From: Flavobacterium defluvii
GTDB lineage: Bacteria > Bacteroidota > Bacteroidia > Flavobacteriales > Flavobacteriaceae
Reading direction: 5' to 3'
Assembly: GCF_900129555.1 (NCBI RefSeq)
Contig: NZ_FQWC01000011.1
Location: 83,951-147,950, forward strand
DNA length: 64,000 nucleotides
How positions within the stretch are numbered: the first letter of the stretch is position 1; each line of letters starts with the position of its first letter. The position numbers and the translations under genes were made by a program. The notes under the pieces were generated by a model. That model was given only the letters and a program-made list of their open reading frames with translations, had not been told where the DNA came from and made no database searches. This document shows, piece after piece, positions 45,335 through 53,482 of this stretch.

Positions 45335-45479
45335 TTAACACATAGAAATATAGCTTTTGTTTGCTTAAAAAAGGCGTTTCACTTATTTCAATATACATAG
45401 CTATAGCTATGTGTTAGAAACGAGTTCCTTTTTTAACTTCTTTCTTAGCAATAATAACCCTATGGTTTTATGTGTTTAA
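45335..45479 (-). repeat. ~140-bp palindromic intergenic repeat, copy D
   Basis: Arms TTAACACATAGAAATATAGC and CCCTATGGTTTTATGTGTTT (more diverged than the others); block AAAAAAGGCGTTTCACTT oriented like copy B; inner palindrome ACATAGCTATAGCTATGT. It ends 4 nt from the GH3 stop codon. Confidence 0.75.
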
Positions 45480-45483
45480 TTTT

Positions 45484-47763
45484 TTATTTTAGTTCAAATT
45501 TGCTTGTAAGCCCTTCATTTGAATTCCAGCCTACCATAACATTAAACAAGCCCGGTTCTACTAAAAATTTACCATTGTTATCATAAAAACCAATTTCCTT
45601 ATCGGTTAATGTAAACTGAATTGTTTTGGTTTCTCCTTTTTTTAATTCGATAAGTTCAAAACCTTTTAATTCTTTTACGGGTCTTACAATATTGGCAACA
45701 GGATCATTTAGGTACAATTGAACGACTTCTTTTCCGTCAAAATTTCCTGTATTGGTAACGTCAACCGAAACTTCGATTTTTTCTCCTTTTTGAAATGAAG
45801 GTTTTGCTATTTTTAAATTTTTATAAGCGAAAGAAGTATAGCTTAATCCATAACCAAAAGGGTATAAAGGTGTTTTCTCAACATCAGAATAATGCGACCA
45901 AAAAACATTCTGATCTTTATCTGTAGGTCTTCCGGTATTGTATAAATTGTAATAAATTGGGCATTGGCCAACATTTCTAGGGAAAGACATTGGCAGTTTT
46001 CCGCTTGGGTTATAATCTCCATATAAAACCTGAGCAACAGCATTTCCGGTTTGAGTTCCTAAATGCCATGCTTCGACAATAGCAGGAATATTTTCTGCCG
46101 CCCAAGGAATACTTAACGGACGCCCATTGTTTAAAACCAAAACAATATTAGGATTTACTTTGTAAACTTCTTCCAATAATTGCTGTTGATTTCCTGGTAA
46201 ATTTAAATCTGTTCTGCTGCGTGCTTCACCGCTTTGATAGCCAATTTCGCCTAAAACCATTACAACAACATCTGCTTCTTTTGCTGCTTTTTTTGCTGCT
46301 TCAAATCCGGAAAAATCAGTTGTATTTACTTTTACCTCGTTTAAAAAGCTTTGTTTATTTAAAGCAACATCCGTTCCTTTTTCATAAACCAGTAAATTGT
46401 CTTTGTATTGCTGCATTCCTTCAAGAACCGACACTGCAGTATTGTCATCTGCAGCAATTCTCCAGCTTCCCAGCGGACTGTTTTTATCATTTGCCAAAGC
46501 ACCGATTAAGGCAATTTTTGCACCTGATTTTTTTAACGGCAGCAGGTTTTTATCATTCTTTAATAAAACAATCGATTTTTTGGCCATATCAAGTACGCTT
46601 TCATTATTTGCACTGCTGCCAATATTTGATTTTTCGCGGGCTTCATCGCAATACTTATACGGATTGTCAAATAAGCCTAATTCAAATTTTACACGAAGAA
46701 TTCTGCGTACAGCATCGTCAATCACACTTTCTTTTACGATTCCTTTTTTTACCAGTTTTGCCAATTCTGTTACATAAACATTTGATTCCATGTCCATATC
46801 AGAGCCTGCAATCGCTGCTTTTTTAGCGGCATCGGCACCATCAGCGGCATAACCGTGTGTAATCATTTCGCCTATAGAAGCCCAGTCAGAAACAACAAAA
46901 CCTTTAAAACCCCAGGCTCCTTTTAGAATATCTCTTTGTAAAAAGCTATTTCCGGTAGCAGGAATTCCGTTTAAAGTATTAAATGAATTCATAAAAGTGC
47001 GAATTCCGGCATCTACGGTTGCTTTAAAAGGCGGCAGCACTGTATTATAAAGTTTCGAATTACTCATGTCAACGCTGTTGTATTCGCGGCCTGCTTCGAC
47101 AAAACCATAAGCGGCAAAATGCTTAGCACAGGCAATAATTGAAGTATTGTCAAGATTACCCTGAAAACCTTTAACCCTTGCTGCAGCGATCTTACTTCCC
47201 AAATAAGGATCTTCGCCGGCACCTTCCATAACTCTTCCCCATCTTGCATCATTTGAAATATCAACATTTGGAGCAAAAGTCCAGTTTAGTCCCGAAGCAG
47301 AAGCTTCAAGAGCAGCCACACGTGCAGAATTTTTAATGGCTTCTAAATCCCAGCTCGCAGCTTCTGCCAACGGAATTGGGCTGAGCGTTTTATAGCCGTG
47401 TATTACATCAAAACCAAAAATTAAGGGAATACCAAGGCGCGTTTCCTCAACCGCTATTTTTTGTACGGCTCTCACTTCTTTTACGCCTCTAACGGTCAAC
47501 ATAGAACCTACCCATCCTTTTTTTATATTATTGTATTTTTCTTCATTAGATCCAGATTCTGGTTTTGGTCCGGTAACATCCCAGGAACCATTATATTGAT
47601 TCATTTGTCCCACTTTTTCTTCTAATGTCATTTCTTTCATCAAAAGTGAAATTCGTTCTTCAATAGGTTTATTGGTATCCATATATTTTTTTGTTTGTGC
47701 ATAACTGCTTCCAGAAATGACCAGCATTAAAAAGGCATATCTTTTAATTTGTTTTTTCATCAT
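45484..47763 (-). CDS. bglX: GH3 beta-glucosidase/xylosidase (BglX type)
   Basis: The 759-aa protein has a signal peptide (GSSYA/QT), the GH3 N-terminal barrel, the alpha/beta sandwich and a fibronectin-III-like C-terminal domain. The nucleophile is D293 in GFVVSDWAS. FAPNVDISNDARWGRVMEGA and GEDPYLG are family hallmarks. Most likely periplasmic, it releases glucose or xylose from oligosaccharides brought in by the SusCD pair. It is the first gene of the locus on the minus strand. Confidence 0.9.
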   Translation of the reverse strand: MMKKQIKRYAFLMLVISGSSYAQTKKYMDTNKPIEERISLLMKEMTLEEKVGQMNQYNGSWDVTGPKPESGSNEEKYNNIKKGWVGSMLTVRGVKEVRAVQKIAVEETRLGIPLIFGFDVIHGYKTLSPIPLAEAASWDLEAIKNSARVAALEASASGLNWTFAPNVDISNDARWGRVMEGAGEDPYLGSKIAAARVKGFQGNLDNTSIIACAKHFAAYGFVEAGREYNSVDMSNSKLYNTVLPPFKATVDAGIRTFMNSFNTLNGIPATGNSFLQRDILKGAWGFKGFVVSDWASIGEMITHGYAADGADAAKKAAIAGSDMDMESNVYVTELAKLVKKGIVKESVIDDAVRRILRVKFELGLFDNPYKYCDEAREKSNIGSSANNESVLDMAKKSIVLLKNDKNLLPLKKSGAKIALIGALANDKNSPLGSWRIAADDNTAVSVLEGMQQYKDNLLVYEKGTDVALNKQSFLNEVKVNTTDFSGFEAAKKAAKEADVVVMVLGEIGYQSGEARSRTDLNLPGNQQQLLEEVYKVNPNIVLVLNNGRPLSIPWAAENIPAIVEAWHLGTQTGNAVAQVLYGDYNPSGKLPMSFPRNVGQCPIYYNLYNTGRPTDKDQNVFWSHYSDVEKTPLYPFGYGLSYTSFAYKNLKIAKPSFQKGEKIEVSVDVTNTGNFDGKEVVQLYLNDPVANIVRPVKELKGFELIELKKGETKTIQFTLTDKEIGFYDNNGKFLVEPGLFNVMVGWNSNEGLTSKFELK

Positions 47764-48088
47764 TTTGTTTTTGGTTTTATACTAGATAGTTTTTGAATAC
47801 AAGTCTGTAAATGTAGTTTTACAGTAATAATTAGAATAGCATATTTGAAGCATTAAATGAAACAAATGATGTATTTATATTCTCTCCGAATTAATAATCA
47901 GAGATAGAGAGATCCTTTTTTCTCTATATATACTTAATGGAATTCTGCAGATAAAGTTTTATTATGAAATTTTGTTTAATCTTTTTTGATAAAAGTTAAA
48001 CATTAATTATCTTTATAGTATAAATAAAACCTTTAAAGCTAATACCATAATCTGAGCTTTTAAAGCGTTTTTAATTTACTGGAGAAAA
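47764..48088. other. Divergent region GH3 / SDR (325 nt)
   Basis: Non-coding. It contains a shared 32-bp motif (47971-48002) and a weak TCTCTC...GAGAGA repeat near 47881-47911. The GH3 promoter should lie at the left end. No gene is seen. Confidence 0.6.
47971..48002. promoter_or_regulatory. 32-bp inverted-repeat motif, copy 1
   Basis: TTTTGTTTAA ... AGTTAAAC, 86 nt upstream of the SDR gene. It aligns without gaps to copies at 51177 and 52726; the ends form GTTTAA / TTAAAC half-sites. Confidence 0.55.
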
Positions 48089-48772
48089 ATGGAAAAAATT
48101 GTAGTAATTGGAGGCAGTAAGGGAATTGGAAATGCAATACTCTTACAGCAGTTAGAAAAAAGAATGGTGTATAACATTAGCAGAACTGCTCCTGAAATTA
48201 CACATTCAAATTTAATTCATTATTCGGCAGATATTTTACAAGATACACTTCCCGAAATTGAAAATATAGATGCTCTTATTTACTGTCCGGGATCGATAAA
48301 TTTGAAACCGATTCTTAGTTTGAGTATTGACGATTTCAGGAATGATTTTGAAATCAATGTTATTGGGGCTGTAAAAGCGATACAACACTATTTGCCAGCC
48401 TTAAAACGAGGAACAAATCCATCTATAGTTGTTTTCAGTACGGTTGCAGTAAAACTGGGAATGCCTTTTCACGCCAGTATTGCCGCTGCAAAGGGAGGGG
48501 TAGAAGGTCTTGTTAAATCATTAGGAGCAGAGCTGGCTCCTACAATTCGTATTAATGCTATTGCGCCTACGATTACCGAGACTTCGTTGTCTGCTTCTAT
48601 TTTGAGAAATGACCGCATGAAAGAGAATATGGCTGAGCGTCATCCACTAAAAAGCTATTTGAAACCTCAGGAAGCAGCGCAGATGGCAGATTATCTCATT
48701 TCGAAAGCCGCCGGGTCAATTTCGGGACAGATTTTCCAAATGGATTATGGGCTGGTCAGTTTTAAATTATAA
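48089..48772 (+). CDS. Short-chain dehydrogenase/reductase
   Basis: The 227-aa Rossmann protein begins MEKIVVIGGSKGIGNAI, with the SDR GxxxGIG motif at residues ~8-14. The active-site region is degenerate: the usual catalytic Ser is in VFSTVAVKLG, and the YxxxK position reads HASIAAAKGG, where His stands for Tyr and the Lys remains. It may therefore be a weak or altered oxidoreductase. The following gene starts 10 nt later, so they form an operon behind the shared 32-bp motif. Confidence 0.8.
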   Translation: MEKIVVIGGSKGIGNAILLQQLEKRMVYNISRTAPEITHSNLIHYSADILQDTLPEIENIDALIYCPGSINLKPILSLSIDDFRNDFEINVIGAVKAIQHYLPALKRGTNPSIVVFSTVAVKLGMPFHASIAAAKGGVEGLVKSLGAELAPTIRINAIAPTITETSLSASILRNDRMKENMAERHPLKSYLKPQEAAQMADYLISKAAGSISGQIFQMDYGLVSFKL

Positions 48773-48782
48773 TTTTTAAGAA

Positions 48783-50210
48783 ATGAAAATTCTATTAACC
48801 GGTGCAACAGGATATATTGGCAAAAGACTTCTGCCTTTGCTGCTTGAGCAGGGGCATGAAGTGATATGTTGCGTTCGGGATAAAAGCAGATTTTATTATG
48901 GAGGAAAATACAGGCAGAATATACAGCTCATTGAAGTTGATTTTTTGGATCAGCAGAGTACAGAGAAAATCCCTGCTGATATTAATGCTGCTTATTATCT
49001 AATTCATTCCATGTCAGGAGCTTCAAATTATGATGAGCTCGAAAGTATTTCTGCGGTTAATTTCATGGAAAAAATTAATAAAACAAGCGCAGAACAGATT
49101 ATTTATTTAAGTGGTATTGTAAATGAAAAATCATTGTCTAAGCATTTGTCATCCCGAAAAGCAGTCGAGGAAATTCTAAAAAAAGGAACCACTCCAGTTA
49201 CCGCTCTCAGAGCAGGAATAATTGTGGGATCGGGCAGTGCTTCTTTTGAAATTATGCTGGATTTAATTAATAAACTGCCGGTTATGGTTACTCCAAAATG
49301 GCTTAACACCAAATGCCAGCCTATTGGTATTGCTGATGTTTTAGAGTTTTTAATGAAAGCCTTGCTGAACCCTAAAACATACGGTCAAAGTTTTGATATT
49401 GGCGGGCCGGATATACTTTCTTATAAAGAAATGCTCTTAAAACTGGCTGAGGTTAAAAAACTCAAAAGATTCATTTTTACCTTACCTGTAATGACGCCAA
49501 AATTATCTTCGTACTGGCTGTATTTCATAACCTCTACATCTTTTAAACTTGCATCAGCTTTAGTAAGCAGTATGAAAGTAGAAGTGGTCTGCAGGGATAA
49601 TAGAATAAATGATTTATTGGATATTAAACCTATAAGATACCAGCAGGCTCTGCAAAACGCATTGATAAAAATTGACGAAGATGCTGTAGCTTCCAGCTGG
49701 AAAGATTCGCAAATCAGCGGACGGTTTAAAGGAAGCGTAGGATATTATCTAAAAGTGCCTAAAAAAGATTGTTTTATTGACAGAAGAAAAAGAAAAATTA
49801 AAGACCGGGACGCAGTTATCGCAAAAATCTGGTCAATTGGCGGAGAGACTGGCTGGTATTATGCAGACTGGTTATGGAGTCTTCGGGGTTTTATAGACAA
49901 AATTTTTGGCGGTGTAGGAGTAAGACGAGGCAGAACAAACAGACATGATATTCATGCCGGAGATGTACTTGACTTTTGGCGTGTTGTTTATGCTGATAAA
50001 CAGCAGGGAAAACTAATTCTGTTTGCCGAAATGATATTGCCTGGTGATGCCTGGCTGGAATTTAAAATTTTTAACGATACTTTATATCAGGCTGCAACCT
50101 TCAGGCCAAAAGGAATTGCGGGAAAGCTGTACTGGTATGCTGTGCTGCCTTTTCATGGTTTTATTTTTAACGGCATGATTAATAAATTAACAGATCAGCA
50201 CCTGAAATAA
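48783..50210 (+). CDS. NAD(P)-binding (SDR/NmrA-like) protein with DUF2867 domain
   Basis: A 475-aa two-domain protein. Residues ~1-300 are an atypical SDR fold (MKILLTGATGYIGKRLLPLL, with GATGYIG). Residues ~310-475 match DUF2867 (SIGGETGWYYADWLWSLRGF; GDVLDFWRVV). Such proteins are often annotated only as NAD-dependent epimerase-like. The substrate is unknown. It is co-transcribed with the preceding SDR. Confidence 0.85.
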   Translation: MKILLTGATGYIGKRLLPLLLEQGHEVICCVRDKSRFYYGGKYRQNIQLIEVDFLDQQSTEKIPADINAAYYLIHSMSGASNYDELESISAVNFMEKINKTSAEQIIYLSGIVNEKSLSKHLSSRKAVEEILKKGTTPVTALRAGIIVGSGSASFEIMLDLINKLPVMVTPKWLNTKCQPIGIADVLEFLMKALLNPKTYGQSFDIGGPDILSYKEMLLKLAEVKKLKRFIFTLPVMTPKLSSYWLYFITSTSFKLASALVSSMKVEVVCRDNRINDLLDIKPIRYQQALQNALIKIDEDAVASSWKDSQISGRFKGSVGYYLKVPKKDCFIDRRKRKIKDRDAVIAKIWSIGGETGWYYADWLWSLRGFIDKIFGGVGVRRGRTNRHDIHAGDVLDFWRVVYADKQQGKLILFAEMILPGDAWLEFKIFNDTLYQAATFRPKGIAGKLYWYAVLPFHGFIFNGMINKLTDQHLK

Positions 50211-50261
50211 GATAAATAAATAATTTAAAAGTATCTTTAAGTTCCTTTTTTCTGGCAGTAT

Positions 50262-51020
50262 TTAAAAACTTTTTGCCAATGAAATTCTAAAATATTGACC
50301 ATCATAAGAAGGCATCAGCAAGAAAGTAGTTTTATTTTCAGATTTATGAAACAGTTTTCTGGTTATGTATGGATTTAACCAGTACGCTGCTTTAGTGCTT
50401 AGTATACCGATCCCGGCTCCTGCAGCAACATCGGTTAGCCAATGCCTGTTATTGTACATTCTGAAAATTCCTGTTCCTGCAGCAACAGCATATCCGGCAA
50501 TACCGTACCAGACTGATTTATCTTTATATTCCTGATATAAAAATTCAGCTCCTGCAAAAGCAATTGCGGTATGTCCCGAGGGAAAAGAATCATTTGAAGT
50601 TCCGTCCGGTCTTTCAACATTTGTAATCGATTTTAAACCAAAAACGGTTACGACCGTAAAAATCGTAGAAGTGGCTAAAATTACAGAACGGTCTCTGAGA
50701 TTGTTCTTTCCTTCAACACCAAAAGCATTCAGCGCATATACAGAAACAGCAGGCGCATATCGGGAGAAATCATCTATTGTCACTTTACGGTCAATGTTTT
50801 CGGTTAATTCTTCGCGAATCTGAAAATTGAAACTTTTTATCTGGCCGCTTTCCATTCCCCAAAAACCATATCCAATCAGAATTCCAGGAATTATGAGCTG
50901 CTTATAGCTGAATTTTATGTTCTGCACCGTATCAGGATGAATACTATCACTAACCTGATTTTGAGCACAGATATAATGTGAAAGCATTAGCGCAACTAAA
51001 ATCATATGCAGTTTTCTCAT
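50262..51020 (-). CDS. PAP2-family membrane phosphatase
   Basis: The 252-aa protein has a signal sequence and PAP2/phosphatidic-acid-phosphatase motifs: SFPSGHTAIAFAGAEFLYQE (PSGH) and YNNRHWLTDVAAGAGIGILS (SRxHxxxD type, here NNRHWLTD). Family members dephosphorylate lipid phosphates (undecaprenyl-PP, lipid A, phosphatidic acid) at the periplasmic face. It is transcribed away from the fasciclin gene, sharing the region with motif copy 2. Confidence 0.85.
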   Translation of the reverse strand: MRKLHMILVALMLSHYICAQNQVSDSIHPDTVQNIKFSYKQLIIPGILIGYGFWGMESGQIKSFNFQIREELTENIDRKVTIDDFSRYAPAVSVYALNAFGVEGKNNLRDRSVILATSTIFTVVTVFGLKSITNVERPDGTSNDSFPSGHTAIAFAGAEFLYQEYKDKSVWYGIAGYAVAAGTGIFRMYNNRHWLTDVAAGAGIGILSTKAAYWLNPYITRKLFHKSENKTTFLLMPSYDGQYFRISLAKSF

Positions 51021-51176
51021 TGTCTGATTTATAAGTGAAACTAAATATAAGTATAAATATCGAAAAAAAATCTTTTTTTAATCTATGAAAAAGTATGGCA
51101 TATAAATCAATATGTGTTTAGATTTATTAATTATAACTAATTGAATTGTAGTGATTTAAAAATGTTAAAGTTTTAA

Positions 51177-51208
51177 TTTTGTTTAACTTTTTTTTGGTTT
51201 TGTTAAAC
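51177..51208. promoter_or_regulatory. 32-bp inverted-repeat motif, copy 2
   Basis: GTTTAAC and GTTAAAC half-sites. A perfect 11-bp dyad TTTTGTTTAAC / GTTAAACAAAA spans 51177-51212. It is 41 nt upstream of the fasciclin ATG and 157 nt from the divergent PAP2 gene. Confidence 0.6.
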
Positions 51209-51249
51209 AAAATTAATTAACTTAGTATGACAAATCAAAAAAAAATATT

Positions 51250-52227
51250 ATGAAAACGATCAAATTTAAATTAATTGCTTTTTTAGTCTTAATTGCTTTA
51301 GTCAGTATTTCATGCAGTAATGATGATGATAATTCATCTCAAGAACCTCAGACAATAGTGTCTGTTGCTAAAACAAATTCTAATCTTAGCTCTTTGGTTG
51401 CTGCTTTGGATAAAGCAGGCCTTACTGCCACATTGAACTCTTCCGGTTCTTATACCGTTTTTGCGCCTACTAACACAGCTTTTGCTGCTTTTCTATCAGC
51501 CAAAGGCTATGCTAATCTTGATGCGGTCCCGGTGCCGGCATTAAAAGAAATATTACTCAACCATGTTTTAAGCACGAAAGTTAAATCAACCGAAATTTCG
51601 ACAGGCTATGTTAAAACATTGGCCAAAGGTAGTGCCTCAACCTCAAACACAATTAGTATGTATTTGGAAAAAGGAACTAGTGTTGATATAAACGGCGGTA
51701 AAAATAATGGAGGTGCAACAGTAACAACAGCAGATATTGAAGCATCAAATGGAGTTATTCATATTGTTGATGGTGTTATCGGACTTCCTACCATTGTAAA
51801 TCATGCAATTGCTAATAAGAATTTTACAACATTAGTAGCGGCTTTGACTTATAATTCTGCATCGGGTTTTGTTGGAACATTATCAGGAACAACCAATTCT
51901 CCTTTTACAGTTTTTGCTCCTACTAATGCTGCTTTTACTGCATTTCTTACCGAAACTGAATTTTCTGGGCTTGCCGCAATCCCTGCCAATGTCCTTGAAA
52001 CAACTTTGAAATATCATGTAGTTGTTGGAGCAAATGTACAATCATCTGCTTTAACAAATGGGCAGGTAGTAAGTACGTTTGCAGGACAAAACTTTACAGT
52101 TGGCTTAACCGGTGGTCCAAAAATTACAGATGCCAGTGGAAGAGTAAGCAATATTATTGCGACAGATGTACAATGTTCAAATGGAATTATTCATGTAATT
52201 GATAAAGTCTTGCTGCCGGTATTTTAG
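51250..52227 (+). CDS. Fasciclin (FAS1) two-domain lipoprotein
   Basis: The 325-aa lipoprotein (LVSISCSND) has two FAS1 domains (~35-180 and ~185-325), each with YTVFAPTNTAF / FTVFAPTNAAF and a closing NGVIHIVDGVIGLP / NGIIHVIDKVLLPV. FAS1 proteins act in adhesion and in binding small molecules, including carotenoids in some cases. It is monocistronic, with its own promoter motif and terminator. Confidence 0.9.
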   Translation: MKTIKFKLIAFLVLIALVSISCSNDDDNSSQEPQTIVSVAKTNSNLSSLVAALDKAGLTATLNSSGSYTVFAPTNTAFAAFLSAKGYANLDAVPVPALKEILLNHVLSTKVKSTEISTGYVKTLAKGSASTSNTISMYLEKGTSVDINGGKNNGGATVTTADIEASNGVIHIVDGVIGLPTIVNHAIANKNFTTLVAALTYNSASGFVGTLSGTTNSPFTVFAPTNAAFTAFLTETEFSGLAAIPANVLETTLKYHVVVGANVQSSALTNGQVVSTFAGQNFTVGLTGGPKITDASGRVSNIIATDVQCSNGIIHVIDKVLLPVF

Positions 52228-52285
52228 ATTTACAAATCATTGTTTCACTGAAATACTGATTTAATCTTTAAGGTTTTAGAAATTT

Positions 52286-52321
52286 AAAAAGCGATTAAAA
52301 TATTTTTTAATCGCTTTTTTT
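52286..52321. terminator. Terminator between fasciclin and DUF2805 genes
   Basis: AAAAAGCGATTAAAA pairs with TTTTAATCGCTTTTTT; A/T-rich on both sides, so it serves both convergent genes. Confidence 0.88.
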
Positions 52322-52368
52322 ATACTCATTATTTGCGGTTCATATCTTTGAATCTGCAAATCGTTTTA

Positions 52369-52659
52369 TCATCTTCGTTTTGAAATTTTATTGTTTGAAA
52401 TAGCGCGCTGTCTGCTGCATTTAAAACGATCTATTTTAGCACTACGTTTTGCTGCATGTTTGGTTTTGCAGTTCTCAACTCGTCTGCGCCATAATTTATA
52501 ACTGCTGAATTTTAATTCTTTTTTCATTAAAGCTTTTACATCAGCTTCAGATAAATTAAATTGAAATTTAATCGCATCAAAAGTGGTTCTGTCTTCCCAT
52601 GCCATTTCAATTATGCGATCCAGTTCAAGAACAGAAAAGCTGCTAAATTTTGTATTCAT
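52369..52659 (-). CDS. DUF2805 / TIGR03643-family protein
   Basis: A 96-aa basic protein with an N-terminal helical domain (SSFSVLELDRIIEMAWEDRT; QFNLSEADVKALMKKELKFS; SYKLWRRRV) typical of TIGR03643. It looks like a small helix-turn-helix-like fold. From memory, relatives are often encoded near photolyase/cryptochrome and carotenoid genes. The role is unknown. Its basic C-terminal tail (KRSAKIDRFKCSRQRA) suggests nucleic-acid contact. Confidence 0.85.
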   Translation of the reverse strand: MNTKFSSFSVLELDRIIEMAWEDRTTFDAIKFQFNLSEADVKALMKKELKFSSYKLWRRRVENCKTKHAAKRSAKIDRFKCSRQRAISNNKISKRR

Positions 52660-52725
52660 AAAAACAGAATGTTTATATTTTTAAAAAAGGAAAAATTACA
52701 AAACTAAGTTACTAATTAAAATTTG

Positions 52726-52757
52726 TTTTGTTTAATCTTATTTATTAAAAGTTAGAC
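52726..52757. promoter_or_regulatory. 32-bp inverted-repeat motif, copy 3
   Basis: TTTTGTTTAATCTTATTTAT followed by TAAAAGTTAGAC, 66 nt upstream of the minus-strand DUF2805 gene. On the minus strand it reads GTCTAAC...ATTAAACAAAA and aligns well with copy 2. Confidence 0.55.
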
Positions 52758-52997
52758 AATTTATAGTTGAGTTTATTATGAAAATTTAAAACAAACACGA
52801 TCAATCAGAGTAATTTAAATTACAGATAGAAAAACTCATTAGATAAATCGATAATCTTATTTATTCAATTATATTTTGTTTTTCGTGAATTATATTTATG
52901 TAAAAATTATAATCATTGAATTTATTTTAATAAAACTATTAATTTTTTTTGCTGAATCATTTTTTTTAATACTTTTGATAAAATAAAATCTACTGTT

Positions 52998-53078
52998 TTG
53001 ATTTCTAGGAAAATAAATAAAATTTTAAAAACTAAATCTCTTACTTTAAGAGGTCTTCAGCCTATATTTAATTGTTGA
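52998..53078 (+). CDS. Micro-ORF A1 (26 aa, GLQPIFNC family), tentative
   Basis: From a TTG at 52998 the frame reads 26 codons ending KSLTLRGLQPIFNC-stop. Its twin A2 at 55542 shares the last 14 residues; in that block the DNA differs only at two synonymous third positions (TTA/TTG Leu, ATA/ATC Ile). There is no ATG, so the start is uncertain and the TTG may overlap promoter-like DNA. The stem TCTTCA / TGAAGA (53054-53080) encloses the end of the frame. I do not recognise the peptide. Confidence 0.45.
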   Translation: MISRKINKILKTKSLTLRGLQPIFNC

Positions 53079-53164
53079 AGAACAAGTATTAAACTTTGCT
53101 TTTTCAAAAGGCTTCTATTTACTATTTAGTTGTTTTATTTTTAATTTTCTGAATCACAAAAAAA

Positions 53165-53248
53165 ATGAACTATAATCACTTAGCACTCGTTTGTATTGAT
53201 TGCAAATCACTTTATTTGAAAGGATTGCAGCCAATATTCAATTGTTGA
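53165..53248 (+). CDS. Micro-ORF B1 (27 aa, GLQPIFNC family)
   Basis: ATG-started, 27 aa: MNYNHLALV followed by CIDCKSLYLKGLQPIFNC and TGA. Its twin B2 at 55703 has the same last 18 residues, encoded with three codon differences plus a different stop (TTG/CTA, GGA/GGT, TGA/TAA), all synonymous. That pattern fits selection on the peptide. A CxxC pair and a C-terminal Cys are notable. It lies 234 nt upstream of the secreted cyanophycinase gene and may be a regulatory leader peptide, a small membrane- or metal-binding peptide, or a signal. Function unknown. Confidence 0.65.
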   Translation: MNYNHLALVCIDCKSLYLKGLQPIFNC

Positions 53249-53482
53249 AAATACTTTTCCTGATAGTTTCCGGTACAATTCCTTAATTTCTTTACTATTC
53301 TTCAAAATTGTATCGAAAAGACTATTCCATATTATTTAAATTTTAAAACATTGAATATAATTTTCAATAGCATTTAAAATTGTGCAATCATTTTTCTATT
53401 CTGTTTTTAAGCATTTTATATGATATGCAATTTTAGCGCTATTGTTAGTTTTTAAATTTTAACATTAAACAAAAAACATATC

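Larger units (their letters stand above)
45112..45483. other. Intergenic region between GH3 and HTCS (372 nt)
   Basis: In minus-strand order it holds repeat copy D, starting 4 nt after the GH3 stop, then a 46-bp imperfect palindrome (45256-45301), then ~145 nt likely to hold the HTCS promoter. No gene is seen. Confidence 0.65.
52660..53482. other. Long leader region upstream of the first cyanophycinase (823 nt)
   Basis: Very AT-rich. It holds motif copy 3 (52726-52757), then micro-ORF A1 (52998-53078) and micro-ORF B1 (53165-53248), then ~230 nt before the cyanophycinase ATG. The same A-B arrangement recurs in 55265-55892. Confidence 0.75.

Noticed and set aside
4207..45479. CRISPR array or insertion sequences as explanation of the repeated palindromes
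   Set aside because: Copies are kilobases apart, ~140 bp long, in both orientations, with no spacers, cas genes or transposase.
46221..46826. 201-aa open frame on the plus strand inside the GH3 gene
   Set aside because: Lies antisense to a clearly coding GH3 gene, has a biased Leu/His/Gln composition typical of a shadow frame, and shows no recognisable domain.
52660..53000. A promoter for micro-ORF A1 at motif copy 3
   Set aside because: The motif is over 240 nt away, while the DUF2805 gene is 66 nt away on the other strand, so the motif is assigned to that gene.
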